Below, piece after piece: positions 9,147 to 18,163 of a stretch of DNA of 64,000 nt. The notes under the pieces are model-generated. The model was not told the DNA's origin. It saw only the letters and a list, made by a program, of their open reading frames with translations, and made no database searches. Location of the stretch: contig JAIELX010000002.1 of NCBI GenBank assembly GCA_019752635.1, positions 1 through 64,000 on the forward strand. Reading direction: 5' to 3'. The position numbers were made by a program, and so were the translations under genes. Source of the stretch: Candidatus Obscuribacterales bacterium. Lineage in GTDB: Bacteria; Cyanobacteriota; Vampirovibrionia; Obscuribacterales; Obscuribacteraceae. The stretch's first letter is position 1; every line of letters starts with the position of its first letter.

Positions 9147-10157
9147 CTATTTTTCTTTTACGGCATCAATTACTTCGGCTGCTCCCCTGTCGCTCGTGTA
9201 ATAGACCCTGATTAACGGATGGCCCTTATAATCCAAGCCCACATACTTGGCTGGCGACAACTTCCAGCCAGGAGGAAGACCTGTGAGCCCACCCGTCCAT
9301 ACGATATTACCTGAGCCATCCATGCTGTAAGGGTGAAAGCTGCCCTGTTCACTGGAAAAGCCCTTGTAGGTGCCGCCTCTGATTTCGATAGTCCCTATGT
9401 GGATATAACTTCGGATAGAAATCTTGTTGCACTGATAGATTCCATCTGGAGGAGCACCAGCGCCCGGAGAAGTGGTCGGTGCGTTTTGAGAAGCATTACC
9501 TCTTTCCGGGGCGTCCGAATGTCCCGGGTTGCCGCCGGTCTGCTTTTGAGGCGGTGGACTTTGTTTGGGGCTTGCCGGTGAGCTGCCGGGACTTCCGAGA
9601 TTTCCGAAACTTCCGAAACTGATGCCATTTCCCGGTGCCGCACTGCTTATGGTGTCACTTCCAGGGGGCGCCGTGGCACTGAATGCGGCATCAGAAACTT
9701 GATGCTGCTCTTTGTCGTACCACACTCCCACGCCGGGACTATAACCTGAGGAAGAATCGAGACGTACTTTGACGAGCTTTCCAGATTCCTCAAGAACTGT
9801 CCCGGATTGGTTAATGGCACCAACTCTTACGCGTTGACCGAGTTTGAAGGAGTTTGCTCCAGTTGTAGTATTCGCAGCCTCACCCGGGGCGCCACTTGTG
9901 CCGTTACTTCCCGCGGGCGCTACGGCACCACCTGCGGCACTGCTAACAGTTCCCTGCTCTTTGTCATACCAAACGCCCACATCCGCGCTATAACCGGAGG
10001 AATCGATATGCACTTTAACGAGCTTTCCAGTATCCTCAAGAACTGTCCCGGTTTGGTTGGTACCCACTTTTACGCGTTCGCCGGGTTGGAAAGCCGACGC
10101 CTCAGGCATCATTATTACTGAAGCCGCCGTGACTATAGCAAACACGAGTGTTTTCAT
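9147..10157 (-). CDS. Secreted protein with two SH3-like repeats
   Basis: GGTGGAGG lies six bases before the ATG at 10157, and the protein opens with a clean signal peptide (MKTLVFAIVTAASVIMMPEASA), so the longer in-frame start at 10217 is rejected. It has 336 residues. Two copies of a unit of about 45 residues follow (F-x-x-G-x-R-V-x-V-G...NQ-x-GTVLE...GKLVKV...GYS...VGVWYDKEQ), separated by Ser/Gly/Ala-rich linker. The copies are alike at DNA level too, pointing to a recent duplication. The units resemble small SH3/KOW-like barrels. After a Pro/Gly-rich spacer comes a C-terminal beta domain of about 100 residues (DGIYQCNKISIRSY...), unrecognised. Likely periplasmic or extracellular; function unknown. 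Confidence 0.75.
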   Translation of the reverse strand: MKTLVFAIVTAASVIMMPEASAFQPGERVKVGTNQTGTVLEDTGKLVKVHIDSSGYSADVGVWYDKEQGTVSSAAGGAVAPAGSNGTSGAPGEAANTTTGANSFKLGQRVRVGAINQSGTVLEESGKLVKVRLDSSSGYSPGVGVWYDKEQHQVSDAAFSATAPPGSDTISSAAPGNGISFGSFGNLGSPGSSPASPKQSPPPQKQTGGNPGHSDAPERGNASQNAPTTSPGAGAPPDGIYQCNKISIRSYIHIGTIEIRGGTYKGFSSEQGSFHPYSMDGSGNIVWTGGLTGLPPGWKLSPAKYVGLDYKGHPLIRVYYTSDRGAAEVIDAVKEK

Positions 10158-10516
10158 TCCAACCTCCACCGAAGCTCTACTGCCGTCGGACCCATCGCGC
10201 CGCCTTCCTGACGGCATTTAAATACATGACAGGTGCCATGTATTTAACCACGCAGCCAATTGTACAGGTCAAAGAGAAGAGACGAGCAGCCGGCCCCGGC
10301 GCATTGCTTCGAAGTAGCAGAGATCTCTAGTCCCTGTGCGTGAGCGCCCGGGCGCGCGGAAGTCCGTCCCGCTTATATCTGTTTTAAAGCATCGCTTTCA
10401 AAAACGCAATTACTTAGGTCGCGTTCGGGCGGGCGGGAAGTCCCCGCTCTCAGCGGCTTCGAGGCGTTCGCGCTCCCTGGCGCCCGGTAGCATCTCTTGC
10501 AGCTTGTTTCGCTGCG
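10158..10516. other. Intergenic region with inverted repeat and GC-rich stretches
   Basis: About 360 bases separate lptF/G from the secreted two-repeat gene. The part nearest 10157 holds its ribosome site and the 11-bp inverted repeat at 10218-10247. The part 10330-10500 is GC-rich with two similar patches (GCGGAAGTCCGTCCCGCT near 10360 and GCGGGAAGTCCCCGCTCT near 10435), which look like fragments of a dispersed repeat. No protein-coding frame is convincing. Confidence 0.4.
10218..10247. promoter_or_regulatory. 11-bp perfect inverted repeat, operator-like
   Basis: TTAAATACATG (10218-10228) and CATGTATTTAA (10237-10247) form perfect 11-base arms around an 8-base spacer. The repeat is AT-rich, lies 61 bases upstream of the ATG at 10157, and has no T-tract, so a dimeric repressor site is a better fit than a terminator. 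No regulator gene is adjacent. Confidence 0.5.
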
Positions 10517-11614
10517 TTACTTGGCCTTGAAGTACAAGATGACCATTCCGACGGTGCCGATGACGATGTTCGGCAACCAGGCTGCAAGCATAGGATCGAT
10601 TCTGCCGGAGTCGCCCAATGCGCCTGAGGTGGATTGCAATGCGTAGTAGATGAAGACGATGACAGCAGAGTAAACCAGACCCATGTTGCTGCGCGATCTA
10701 CGAGCAAGTAAGCCAAGTGGTGCGCCCGCCAAAGCTACGATCAAGCAAGCAAGTGGTTGCGAGAATTTCTGGTGGAATCGAACGATCAAATCGTTGCTTA
10801 AGCCATTGGATTTGCGCAGAAGTTCCATGTAGGCGTGCAGTTCACCGATATTCATGTTTTTCGGTGGCACCTTTGCCACGTCCAGTGCCTTCTGTGCATT
10901 CTCTACGCCAGGCAACACTAGTTTGTCGAACTTCAAGATACGCGTTACGTCGCTGTCTCCGGATAGAACATACGTTCTACCCTTCTCCAGAATCCACTCT
11001 CCGTGGTTCCACGCGCCCTGTGCTGCGCTGACAATTTGAACCAGTTTGTTTCTAGTGAAGTCCAATATGATGACGTTGTAAATTGACTTGCCGTTGGAAT
11101 ACCCAATGAAGAAGACTCTGTTCAAGCTCAAGTCTTTGCCGCGTTCCATATACGTAAAGTTGGCGTGACCAGTTGGGATTTGCGATTTATACAGCGCAAG
11201 GAATTCCAACTGTTTCGAAGTTTTGTTGGCAGCAGGAACCAGATACTCGTTGATGCCAAAGCTGGCTACGCTGGTCAACACCCCGAACATAAGCGGTGCG
11301 ATCATGATTCGGTAAAAGCTGACGCCGCTTGTTCGCAGCGCGATCAATTCCGAATCGGCGGACAACCTGTTGAACACCAGCAACGTGCCAAGCAACACGC
11401 CGATGGGAATGGTCATCACGATGATTTCAGGCAAGTGTAGACCGATGATCATAAATGCCATCTCGATGGGCACTCCAGCTTTCATGATCAAGTTGAAGAT
11501 GGTTTTCAGTTGATCCGCACCGAACCAAACGCCCGTGACGATACCGATACCGAAGAGTAGCGGTTGCCAGAATTCGTTTGCGATGTAGCGGTCAAGAAGC
11601 TTGGTACCGATCAT
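10517..11614 (-). CDS. lptF: LptF/LptG-family LPS export permease
   Basis: This 365-residue YjgP/YjgQ-family permease is the inner-membrane subunit that moves lipopolysaccharide from the membrane into the LptC-LptA bridge, powered by LptB. An N-terminal helix (LDRYIANEFWQPLLFGIGIV), further helices around 60-130, a long periplasmic beta-rich middle (about 135-265) and three C-terminal helices match the family, as does the sequence NRLSADSELIALRTSGVS in the first cytoplasmic loop. Its ATG overlaps the stop of lptB by 4 bases, so the two are translationally coupled. Only one permease gene is present here, whereas Escherichia coli uses the LptF/LptG pair. Other diderms, including cyanobacteria, have a single gene, so a homodimer is likely. 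F versus G cannot be decided. Confidence 0.9.
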   Translation of the reverse strand: MIGTKLLDRYIANEFWQPLLFGIGIVTGVWFGADQLKTIFNLIMKAGVPIEMAFMIIGLHLPEIIVMTIPIGVLLGTLLVFNRLSADSELIALRTSGVSFYRIMIAPLMFGVLTSVASFGINEYLVPAANKTSKQLEFLALYKSQIPTGHANFTYMERGKDLSLNRVFFIGYSNGKSIYNVIILDFTRNKLVQIVSAAQGAWNHGEWILEKGRTYVLSGDSDVTRILKFDKLVLPGVENAQKALDVAKVPPKNMNIGELHAYMELLRKSNGLSNDLIVRFHQKFSQPLACLIVALAGAPLGLLARRSRSNMGLVYSAVIVFIYYALQSTSGALGDSGRIDPMLAAWLPNIVIGTVGMVILYFKAK

Positions 11615-12333
11615 AGACTGAAATCCTCACCTAGATACTGCTTGCGAGCTACAGGGCTGTTGGCGACTTCACGGGAAGTGCCTGCTACCAGGATCTTGCC
11701 GCGATCAATCAGGTAGGCGCGATCTGTGATCTTTAGTGTGGCTCGTGGGTTGTGGTCGGTAAGTAGAACACCCAAGCCCCATTGGTCGCGCAGGCGACGA
11801 ATTAGTCCTTGAATGTCCGCAATAGAGATAGGGTCGATACCGGTAAACGGTTCGTCCAGCAAGATGAATTTCGGCTCGGATGCTAGACAGCGCGCAATTT
11901 CAAGACGCCTTCTTTCACCACCGGAGAGCTGCTGTGCAATTGTTTCTTCCAAATGCTCCAGACCGAAATCTCCCAGCAAACGCTGCGTGACTTCTTTTTG
12001 TTCGCGCCGGTTCTTACCGATCAACTCGAGGATGATTCGCAGGTTGTCGCCGACTGATAGTTTGCGGAAGATAGATGCTTCTTGCGGAAGATAACCAACA
12101 CCCAGGCGTGAGCGGATGTGAATCGGAACTTTGGAAATGTCCTTGCCATCAAGTGTGATGTTGCCGCGCTCCGGCTTCACCAGACCCAAGACCATGTCGA
12201 AACTTGTTGTTTTACCGGCACCGTTCCGTCCCAACAGACCTACAACTTCGCCCTTCTCCACGTTGAAGCTGATGCCGTCGACAACGCGTCGACCGCCGTA
12301 GGACTTCTGGATGTTTTCGATTACAAGACTCAT
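11611..12333 (-). CDS. lptB: LPS export ABC transporter ATP-binding protein LptB
   Basis: This 240-residue ABC ATPase of usual LptB length powers LPS extraction by the LptF/G permease at the cytoplasmic face. Visible motifs are Walker A GRNGAGKTT (about 35-43), Q-loop GYLPQEASIFRKLS, signature LSGGERRRLEIARCL, Walker B ILLDEPFTGIDP and the switch region LLTDHNPRATL. The sequence VGLLGRNGAGKTTSFDMVLG and the EASIFRKLSV stretch are typical of LptB rather than of amino-acid transporters. It sits 3 bases after the LptA-like gene and overlaps the permease gene, in the middle of the Lpt operon. Confidence 0.95.
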   Translation of the reverse strand: MSLVIENIQKSYGGRRVVDGISFNVEKGEVVGLLGRNGAGKTTSFDMVLGLVKPERGNITLDGKDISKVPIHIRSRLGVGYLPQEASIFRKLSVGDNLRIILELIGKNRREQKEVTQRLLGDFGLEHLEETIAQQLSGGERRRLEIARCLASEPKFILLDEPFTGIDPISIADIQGLIRRLRDQWGLGVLLTDHNPRATLKITDRAYLIDRGKILVAGTSREVANSPVARKQYLGEDFSL

Positions 12334-12336
12334 AAG

Positions 12337-13737
12337 TTATAGGGTCCTCTTGTCGGATTCGTCCGCCAGATTGGGCTTTTTCTTGGCTGGTTCGGCGAGC
12401 CTCATGTTTCCATTGTTCGGCGAAGTTGGCTTGGAAGGTTGAACGCCAGGTTGAGTTTGATTCTTGTCCTTGGGTCCTTGCAAAATCATGGCGCGTGAAT
12501 TGCCGTGAGCAACCACACGATGTTCGTCAACTATGAACGTTATTGTGTCCGCAATCCATCGGCGACCCGGTTGCGAAATTTGTGAGCGTCCGGTGAAGTA
12601 GACCTTATCTGCTTGTCCTTCGGCGTTCTTCGTCAGCACAATCTGCGGTCCGATGCCAATGGTGTCGCCACACACAACTTTGACGTTGCCTCGTGCGGTT
12701 ACCCTGCCATTGTCGCGACTGTAGTCCTGCGCATCGGACAAAATGTATATCGGTTTGTCGCTCTGCGTGTCCATGGTGAACATGCCGTTACCGACAACTT
12801 GCGCCGATTTTGAAGTTGGTTGGTTCGGGGGCGGGGCTACGGGCTTAACGGTGGGGGCTGCTCCGATATTTGCGGCTGTCGCTGCAGGCAGAATCTCCAT
12901 TGCCGTCGGACCTGGTTTCTTCCCACCCTCTTTCTTCTCTTGAATAACTTTTGACCGCACATTGCCGGTTGCTTGCAATCGCTTAGTCGTAAGCGAGTAG
13001 GTCATCTGGTCGGCTGATGTGGTGTTCTTGTTTTGAGTGGCGTGCACGTTACCGGTAAATACTGCAGTTTCCGGCTTGTTGTTGGTGCCGTAGACCAGCT
13101 GTAGTTTGTCTGCATTGACCGATATGTCGCCGTGTCTGACCCGCACGTGCCCGATGGCATCGAACCGTCCGGTAGCCTGGTCGTATTCCTGGCGGTCGGC
13201 GTCGGTAATAATTTTGTCGCCCTTTTTGCCGCCTTCGGCATTCTTGGGAGAGGGCGTACCTGTCGGGTTTTCGACTGCAGCTGCGTCGCCTTCTTCACCG
13301 CCACTGCTGGCTGATGCCGGTTTCTCCGCTGACTTCTCCGGTTGTTTTTCGTCTGCTTCGCCTTCAACTTCAGAGTGCGCATTGCCGGTGGCAACGATCT
13401 TCTGTTGGGCAATTTCGAACGTAAGTGTTTCTGCGTCAATTTTGCTGGAGCCTTGGCTCAAGCGCGGGTGCCCCGTGAAGATTGCTCTTGCAGGGTTGCC
13501 GCCTGCATCGCGAAATAGTGTCGCTACTGGTGCAAGGATGACGCTTTCCTTGTATACAACTCTCACGTTGCCGCGAGCAATAACTTGTTCGCCCGAGAAC
13601 TCCTGCTCGTTGGCGGTAATATCAATCGGACCCGCCGGTGGCGCCGCTGGCGCCTGCGCGAATGACGCAAAGCCACTCGTAAAAACGAGCGTACTGGCAA
13701 TTGCAATGGATCGGATTGTTGGTTTCACCTTGTTCAT
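12337..13737 (-). CDS. lptA: LptA/OstA-like periplasmic LPS bridge protein, extended
   Basis: The 466-residue protein has a signal peptide (IRSIAIASTLVFTSGFASFAQA). Repeated OstA/LptA strands follow: ITANEQEFSGEQVIARGNVRV, ETLTFEIAQQKIVATGNAHS, RFDAIGHVRVRHGDISVNADK, ETAVFTGNVHATQNKNTTSADQ and RVTARGNVKVVCGDTIGIGP. LptA forms the periplasmic beta-jelly-roll filament along which LPS travels to the outer membrane. E. coli LptA is about 185 residues, so this is about 2.5 times longer, with a charged low-complexity insert near 125-175 and a Pro-rich one near 290-310. The extra OstA modules may let one polypeptide span more of the periplasm. It lies between lptC and lptB in the operon. Confidence 0.85.
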   Translation of the reverse strand: MNKVKPTIRSIAIASTLVFTSGFASFAQAPAAPPAGPIDITANEQEFSGEQVIARGNVRVVYKESVILAPVATLFRDAGGNPARAIFTGHPRLSQGSSKIDAETLTFEIAQQKIVATGNAHSEVEGEADEKQPEKSAEKPASASSGGEEGDAAAVENPTGTPSPKNAEGGKKGDKIITDADRQEYDQATGRFDAIGHVRVRHGDISVNADKLQLVYGTNNKPETAVFTGNVHATQNKNTTSADQMTYSLTTKRLQATGNVRSKVIQEKKEGGKKPGPTAMEILPAATAANIGAAPTVKPVAPPPNQPTSKSAQVVGNGMFTMDTQSDKPIYILSDAQDYSRDNGRVTARGNVKVVCGDTIGIGPQIVLTKNAEGQADKVYFTGRSQISQPGRRWIADTITFIVDEHRVVAHGNSRAMILQGPKDKNQTQPGVQPSKPTSPNNGNMRLAEPAKKKPNLADESDKRTL

Positions 13738-13768
13738 TTTGGCAACTCGTTCAGCTTCTCTCTACAAC

Positions 13769-14386
13769 CTATTTGCAAGTAATGATCGCGTGGGTATTTC
13801 CCTTTACCTTCACGTTGTCAATCCCGCCTTTCCCAATCGTTCCAGTGGCTGAGAGTCCGGTCACCTTGGCTACCTCGGACCACTCGATGATAACACCACC
13901 GGTGGCCAAGAACTGATTCTTTTTAGTTAATTCGACCGTTTCAGCCTCGAATTTACTCTTGCCACCATCGCCTTCGCACTGGACTCTCACCTTGTTTTCG
14001 GACATCAGCTTTACGTATCTCGTTTCCTGATTGGCGGTACCTTTCGGAGCATAGATGCGCATCTTGACATTGGGGCCGTCGAAATATTCGACCTTGACCT
14101 TATCAAGAATGACATCTTTGTTGTTTGGTGCCAACCGTCCCTTTTCGGAACTTAGCTGCCACTTAATATGGTTCATGTCGTCAACTTCCTTCAATTGGTA
14201 GTTGTCGACAACAACGCTGTCGGCAGTCGGATTCGCCTTCTGTTCAGCTTTGTAGTTCGCTACTTCGATATTGGCTTGCTCTTGTGAATACATGAAGAAC
14301 CAACCGATGCCGATCGGAATTGAAAGCGCTCCGACGAACTTCAGAAAGCTTTTGAAATGCGAGTTGTGAAGTATGGCGACTGACAT
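13769..14386 (-). CDS. lptC: LPS export system protein LptC
   Basis: This 205-residue protein has one N-terminal membrane anchor (SFLKFVGALSIPIGIGWFFMY, about 13-33) and a periplasmic LptC-type beta fold, visible in the strands LKEVDDMNHIKWQLSSEKGRL, VILDKVKVEYFDGPNVKMRIY and FEAETVELTKKNQFLATGGV. LptC receives LPS from the LptB-LptF/G complex and hands it to LptA. The length matches the family (about 190). The start lies 6 bases after the TPR gene, and the LptA-like gene follows after 31 bases. Membership rests on fold-like strand spacing plus the operon, as LptC proteins are poorly conserved. Confidence 0.85.
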   Translation of the reverse strand: MSVAILHNSHFKSFLKFVGALSIPIGIGWFFMYSQEQANIEVANYKAEQKANPTADSVVVDNYQLKEVDDMNHIKWQLSSEKGRLAPNNKDVILDKVKVEYFDGPNVKMRIYAPKGTANQETRYVKLMSENKVRVQCEGDGGKSKFEAETVELTKKNQFLATGGVIIEWSEVAKVTGLSATGTIGKGGIDNVKVKGNTHAIITCK

Positions 14387-14392
14387 TACTGG

Positions 14393-15787
14393 TTAGAATC
14401 CCATTGCTCTCAAAGCTACTGCGCGCGAAACGTTGTTGATGGACTCTTTCAAATTCCCCTGTTTGAGATAACCCTCGCCCAGGAAGAAATAGGACGCCGG
14501 ATTGTTAGGAAATTTTTCTTTGCATTGCGTCCATGTTTTCATCGCTTCGTCCAAACTGCCGGTGTACTCAGCTTTCAAGTGGGCGCGATAAACTGTCGCC
14601 CATACGTCATCTGGCTTGCGTGCCACCAGATCGTCCAACTTCTTTATGGACAGTTCGTAGTAGCGCTTGATTTGTGGAACATCTGCCGGATCAGTCTTAT
14701 CCATGATCGATGGAATTTTGATTCCTGCGACGTTACCGCCTTGAGCTGCGGCGCTCAAGTTGCTGACGATTTGTCCCAGATCCACACCGCCCGATTTGTT
14801 CAGGTTAACGCCTGGTATCAAAGCTGGTGCGGGTTTCGCTGCGGCGGTAGCAGCCGGTTTATCGGTCGCGGTAGCTGGTGCAGCATTCGCTGCGGCAGCG
14901 GGCTTAGGATTGTTCGGATCGCCGTTCGCAGCTTTCCAGGCGGCCACTTTCTTGGAGTAATTCGCCAGCAGATAAGCCTTCATGTAATAGGCCCATGCCA
15001 AACCGTAGCGAACGCGGTTTTCTTCCGGGAAGTTTTTCAGCATCTCTTCGTAAGTTGTGATCATCTTATCGAAGTAGCCGGTTCCACCTTTCGCTTCTGC
15101 CAGTTTGCGGGCGCGACGGACTTCTTTCAGTGCGTCTTCGACTTTGCTTGTTCGTGTCAGGGCCACCGCCAGAATGAAACTGGCTTCCGGACTGTCTGGA
15201 TAAGCTTCTACCTGCTTGCGAGCAAGTTCAGCGTCATCGGTTGGTACCAAATCTTCCGTGTTGGTGGTGATTGTAAGTTCGTCACCGGGCTTCCACTTCG
15301 TCTTGAGCTTCGGCGCTGAAGATGTGGCCGGTGCGGGTGCTGAGGCCTCAGGGGGAGCCGCCGCCGGGGGGGAGGCTTCTGGAGCTGCAGGAGCTGATGC
15401 CGCTACAGCATTGCCGTTTGCTGCGGGCGCCTGCGCGGATGTGGTTGTCGCTGCACCGTCGGTGGTGGTGGTTGTTGCTGCAGGCTTATCGGACAAACTT
15501 ACGTCTGGGGCTTTTGACTTGGCCTCAGTCTTCGATTCGGCATCAGAGTTAGCCTTCGCATCCGTCGTCTCGTTCGCCTTGGCGCCACGAGTCTTTTTCG
15601 ATTTCTTCTTCGCGGATTCCTCATCAGCATCAGTCTGCGTAGCATCTGCCTTCGCTACTGGTACCGTTTTCGTTTGCGCACTCGCTGGTGAAGTCGACTC
15701 GCTCTCCGCCGCTTGCACCAGCGGCCACGGGGTCAGAGCTGTTGAAAGCATCAGCGCGATAAGTAAACGCGAGTTATTGGCGGTCAT
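14393..15787 (-). CDS. TPR-repeat secreted protein at head of Lpt operon
   Basis: This 464-residue protein has an N-terminal signal-like segment (RLLIALMLSTALTPWPLVQAAE) and then about 150 residues of Ala/Ser/Lys/Pro low complexity, probably an unstructured tether. TPR helices follow (DAELARKQVEAYPDSPEASFILA..., KLDDLVARKPDDVWATVYRAHLK, EKFPNNPASYFFLGEGYLKQG). GAGAGG precedes the ATG at 15787 at good spacing. It is the first gene of the operon that continues into lptC, so it may assist LPS export or simply share its promoter. No enzymatic motif is visible. Confidence 0.8.
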   Translation of the reverse strand: MTANNSRLLIALMLSTALTPWPLVQAAESESTSPASAQTKTVPVAKADATQTDADEESAKKKSKKTRGAKANETTDAKANSDAESKTEAKSKAPDVSLSDKPAATTTTTDGAATTTSAQAPAANGNAVAASAPAAPEASPPAAAPPEASAPAPATSSAPKLKTKWKPGDELTITTNTEDLVPTDDAELARKQVEAYPDSPEASFILAVALTRTSKVEDALKEVRRARKLAEAKGGTGYFDKMITTYEEMLKNFPEENRVRYGLAWAYYMKAYLLANYSKKVAAWKAANGDPNNPKPAAAANAAPATATDKPAATAAAKPAPALIPGVNLNKSGGVDLGQIVSNLSAAAQGGNVAGIKIPSIMDKTDPADVPQIKRYYELSIKKLDDLVARKPDDVWATVYRAHLKAEYTGSLDEAMKTWTQCKEKFPNNPASYFFLGEGYLKQGNLKESINNVSRAVALRAMGF

Positions 15788-16071
15788 TGAGAATACCTCT
15801 CGAAATTGCTTGAGCGTTGGTCATGAACTGGAATTGAAGACGCTCGCAGAGGGAACCCGAGCTTGCCATGAGCAGGGCTCGACTATGATACCCGGGACGA
15901 GGGTAAGTAGTCATTGGTTGCGTATCAGGCTGCCTTCTTTGATAAGAAATTTTTCGGGGAATGTTTTCCGCCGCGGTCTGATCAGATCAGCACGACCTGT
16001 CATCGATCCCGGTCTTGCAGAGCGACTGTCAGCCACCAAACAGACCGTATTTCAGAGCGCTCTCACATGAA

Positions 16072-16737
16072 TCAATTCTCATTTGCTCTCCCGTTGAGTA
16101 TAAGAGGAGTGACTTCGACTAAAGAGGACACTATATACTTCGGTCCGGCTGCGCCGAGATGCTTTGCGGTGTGAATGCCCGTCGTTACCCCTATTGCATC
16201 GACTCCGGCATTGCGCGCCATCTCCAAATCGAACGTGCTGTCGCCAATCACCACTGCATCTGCAAGCGAAACCCCCAGTCGTTTCAACGTGATTTCCACT
16301 GATTCCGGGTGCGGCTTGTGGTTTCCGACGTCTTGCACGCCCACCACCAGCGAAAAGTAATCAAACAGACTGTGATGGTGCAGCACTTGCTCGACTATAT
16401 TGCGGCGCTTTGACGTCGCAATGGAAATCAGAATTCCAGCGTTGCGCAATGACTCCAGCATGGACACCAGACCGGGGAAAAGCGGACAAATCTCGATGGT
16501 TTTGACGTCGTAGATCTGGCGGTAGCGCAAAACGACCTCCTGGTGGAAGTCGTCAGACTGCTCGGGAAAGAGCATTTGAAGCTGCTTCACCAGTGGAATG
16601 CCCACCATGTGCTTCCAGGTCTCTGTTGTTTCGGGAGCGAACTTATACTCTGCGACTATTTCATGCATCACCTCGACGATACCTGGTGCTGAATCCACCA
16701 GGGTTCCGTCGAAGTCGAAGATGGCTAACCTGTACAA
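16072..16737 (-). CDS. HAD-family phosphatase, phosphoglycolate phosphatase-like
   Basis: This 221-residue HAD hydrolase has motif I FDFDGTLVDS (nucleophile D8 and D10), motif II ATSKR, a conserved K in the NHKPHPES stretch (motif III) and motif IV VIGDSTFDLEMARNAG. The helical cap between motifs I and II (residues about 18-80) matches Gph/PpaX-type enzymes, which cleave phosphoglycolate or pyrophosphate; the exact substrate cannot be read from the sequence. Its ATG lies inside the end of carA (13-base overlap), so the two are probably translated from one message. Confidence 0.85.
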   Translation of the reverse strand: MYRLAIFDFDGTLVDSAPGIVEVMHEIVAEYKFAPETTETWKHMVGIPLVKQLQMLFPEQSDDFHQEVVLRYRQIYDVKTIEICPLFPGLVSMLESLRNAGILISIATSKRRNIVEQVLHHHSLFDYFSLVVGVQDVGNHKPHPESVEITLKRLGVSLADAVVIGDSTFDLEMARNAGVDAIGVTTGIHTAKHLGAAGPKYIVSSLVEVTPLILNGRANEN

Positions 16738-17849
16738 CTCGGTTCACTCACTTTCTTACTTGATTCAATCAAATCTTTGAACCGCGCAAATAGATACACC
16801 GAGTCGTGAGGTCCGGGCGCCGATTCCGGGTGATACTGCACGCAGAATATTGGCAGCTCTTTGTGTCGGAATCCTTCAACGCTGTTGTCGTTCAAATTCA
16901 AATGCGTCAGTTCCAGGTTGGAAGGCAGGCTTGATGTATCCACCGCGAAGCCATGATTCTGACATGTAATCTCGATCTTTCCGGTAATCAGATCTTTCAC
17001 GGGTTGATTGCCGCCGCGATGCCCGAACTTGAGCTTGTATGTGCTGGCTCCCAGAGCGAGTGCAAGCAGCTGATGTCCCAGGCATATTCCAAAAATTGGC
17101 AAGCGCGCTTGAATCAATTTGGACAATTCAGCGACGATACCTTTGCACGCGGCAGGATCGCCGGGTCCGTTCGATAGGAAAATTCCATCCGGATTGATCT
17201 TAAGTATGTCCGCGGCGGGAGTATTTGCAGGAAAAACTGTCAGTCTCATACCTTGAGTCACAAGGTTGCGGAGAATGTTTCTCTTGACTCCAAAATCCAT
17301 CACTGCGACATGATAGTCACCAGCGGAGCCCATTTCATAGGGCTTTTCGGTAGATACTTCGCCCGTGAAATCGGCACCGGTCATCAATGGTGAAGACGCT
17401 GCAACTTTGACCAGCTCTGCGGGATCGAGAATTTCCGTTGAGATGGCGCATCGCATGGCGCCTTTATCGCGAATATGTATCGTGATGGCTCGCGTATCTA
17501 CATCGGAGATACCGGGAATGTTCTGTTGCTTCAAGAAATTGGATAGCGAACCGGTCGCCCGCCAGTTGCTGTATCGTCTGCTCAATCGCCGGACTATCAG
17601 TCCACGGGCAAATATTCGGGAAGACTCCATGTCGTCGACGTTCACGCCGTAGTTGCCGATTTCGGGGCACGTCAGTGTTACTAACTGCCCTGCGTAGCTC
17701 GGATCGGTCAGTATCTCTTGGTAGCCAGTCAGGCTTGTATTGAAGACCAATTCGCCGGTCTTTGTTCCGGTGGCGCCGAAGCTGCTTCCGGAAAAGGTCC
17801 TGCCATCTTCAAGGGCTAGTAAACATGGTTGTCCCTGGTCGATTTGCAT
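16725..17849 (-). CDS. carA: Carbamoyl-phosphate synthase small subunit
   Basis: This 374-residue CarA is the glutaminase subunit that feeds ammonia to CarB for carbamoyl phosphate, the precursor of pyrimidines and arginine. The N-terminal small-subunit domain shows LALEDGRTFSGSSFGA and the conserved FNTSLTGYQEILTDPSYAGQ. The C-terminal class-I glutamine amidotransferase keeps the catalytic Cys in PIFGICLGHQLLALALGA and the His-Glu pair in CVQYHPESAPGPHD. The length is normal. carB is not adjacent. The gene is followed by an overlapping HAD phosphatase and is divergent from nuoN. Confidence 0.95.
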   Translation of the reverse strand: MQIDQGQPCLLALEDGRTFSGSSFGATGTKTGELVFNTSLTGYQEILTDPSYAGQLVTLTCPEIGNYGVNVDDMESSRIFARGLIVRRLSRRYSNWRATGSLSNFLKQQNIPGISDVDTRAITIHIRDKGAMRCAISTEILDPAELVKVAASSPLMTGADFTGEVSTEKPYEMGSAGDYHVAVMDFGVKRNILRNLVTQGMRLTVFPANTPAADILKINPDGIFLSNGPGDPAACKGIVAELSKLIQARLPIFGICLGHQLLALALGASTYKLKFGHRGGNQPVKDLITGKIEITCQNHGFAVDTSSLPSNLELTHLNLNDNSVEGFRHKELPIFCVQYHPESAPGPHDSVYLFARFKDLIESSKKVSEPSCTG

Positions 17850-18163
17850 GTATGTATATCAGCGTCCTCAAACGATATATTGCCAATTCTGGCGCTTGCC
17901 GACCCGTGAAAATACTGTCAGCGGCAGCGATACCGATTATACATGCACATCCGGCACTTACGCCTGATCTTCTTTACTTCGTTGTTGCAATTGCTTTACG
18001 GGTTGGAGACTTTTTAGTTTTCACCCTCGTTATCTCACGGAAAGGCTGACATGCTTCATCTAGCGGAATCTGCGGTGCTCCGCCCGAACTGATGCTCATC
18101 CATTTTGAAAGTCGACTCTGTAGAATTATGGGGACCCGGCTGGAAAGGCGCGAAACCTAATAA
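17850..18163. other. Divergent carA-nuoN intergenic region
   Basis: About 314 bases separate the divergent carA and nuoN genes and should contain both promoters. I see no convincing small gene, RNA gene or riboswitch. nuoN has only a weak ribosome site upstream (GGAAAGGCGCGAAACC). Nothing more can be supported. Confidence 0.4.

Noticed and set aside
13106..13852. 248-codon plus-strand frame across lptA/lptC
   Set aside because: Antisense shadow spanning two well-supported Lpt genes.
15216..16070. 284-codon plus-strand frame across the TPR gene
   Set aside because: Ala/Val/Ser-rich antisense of the low-complexity tether; it also crosses the TPR gene's promoter.
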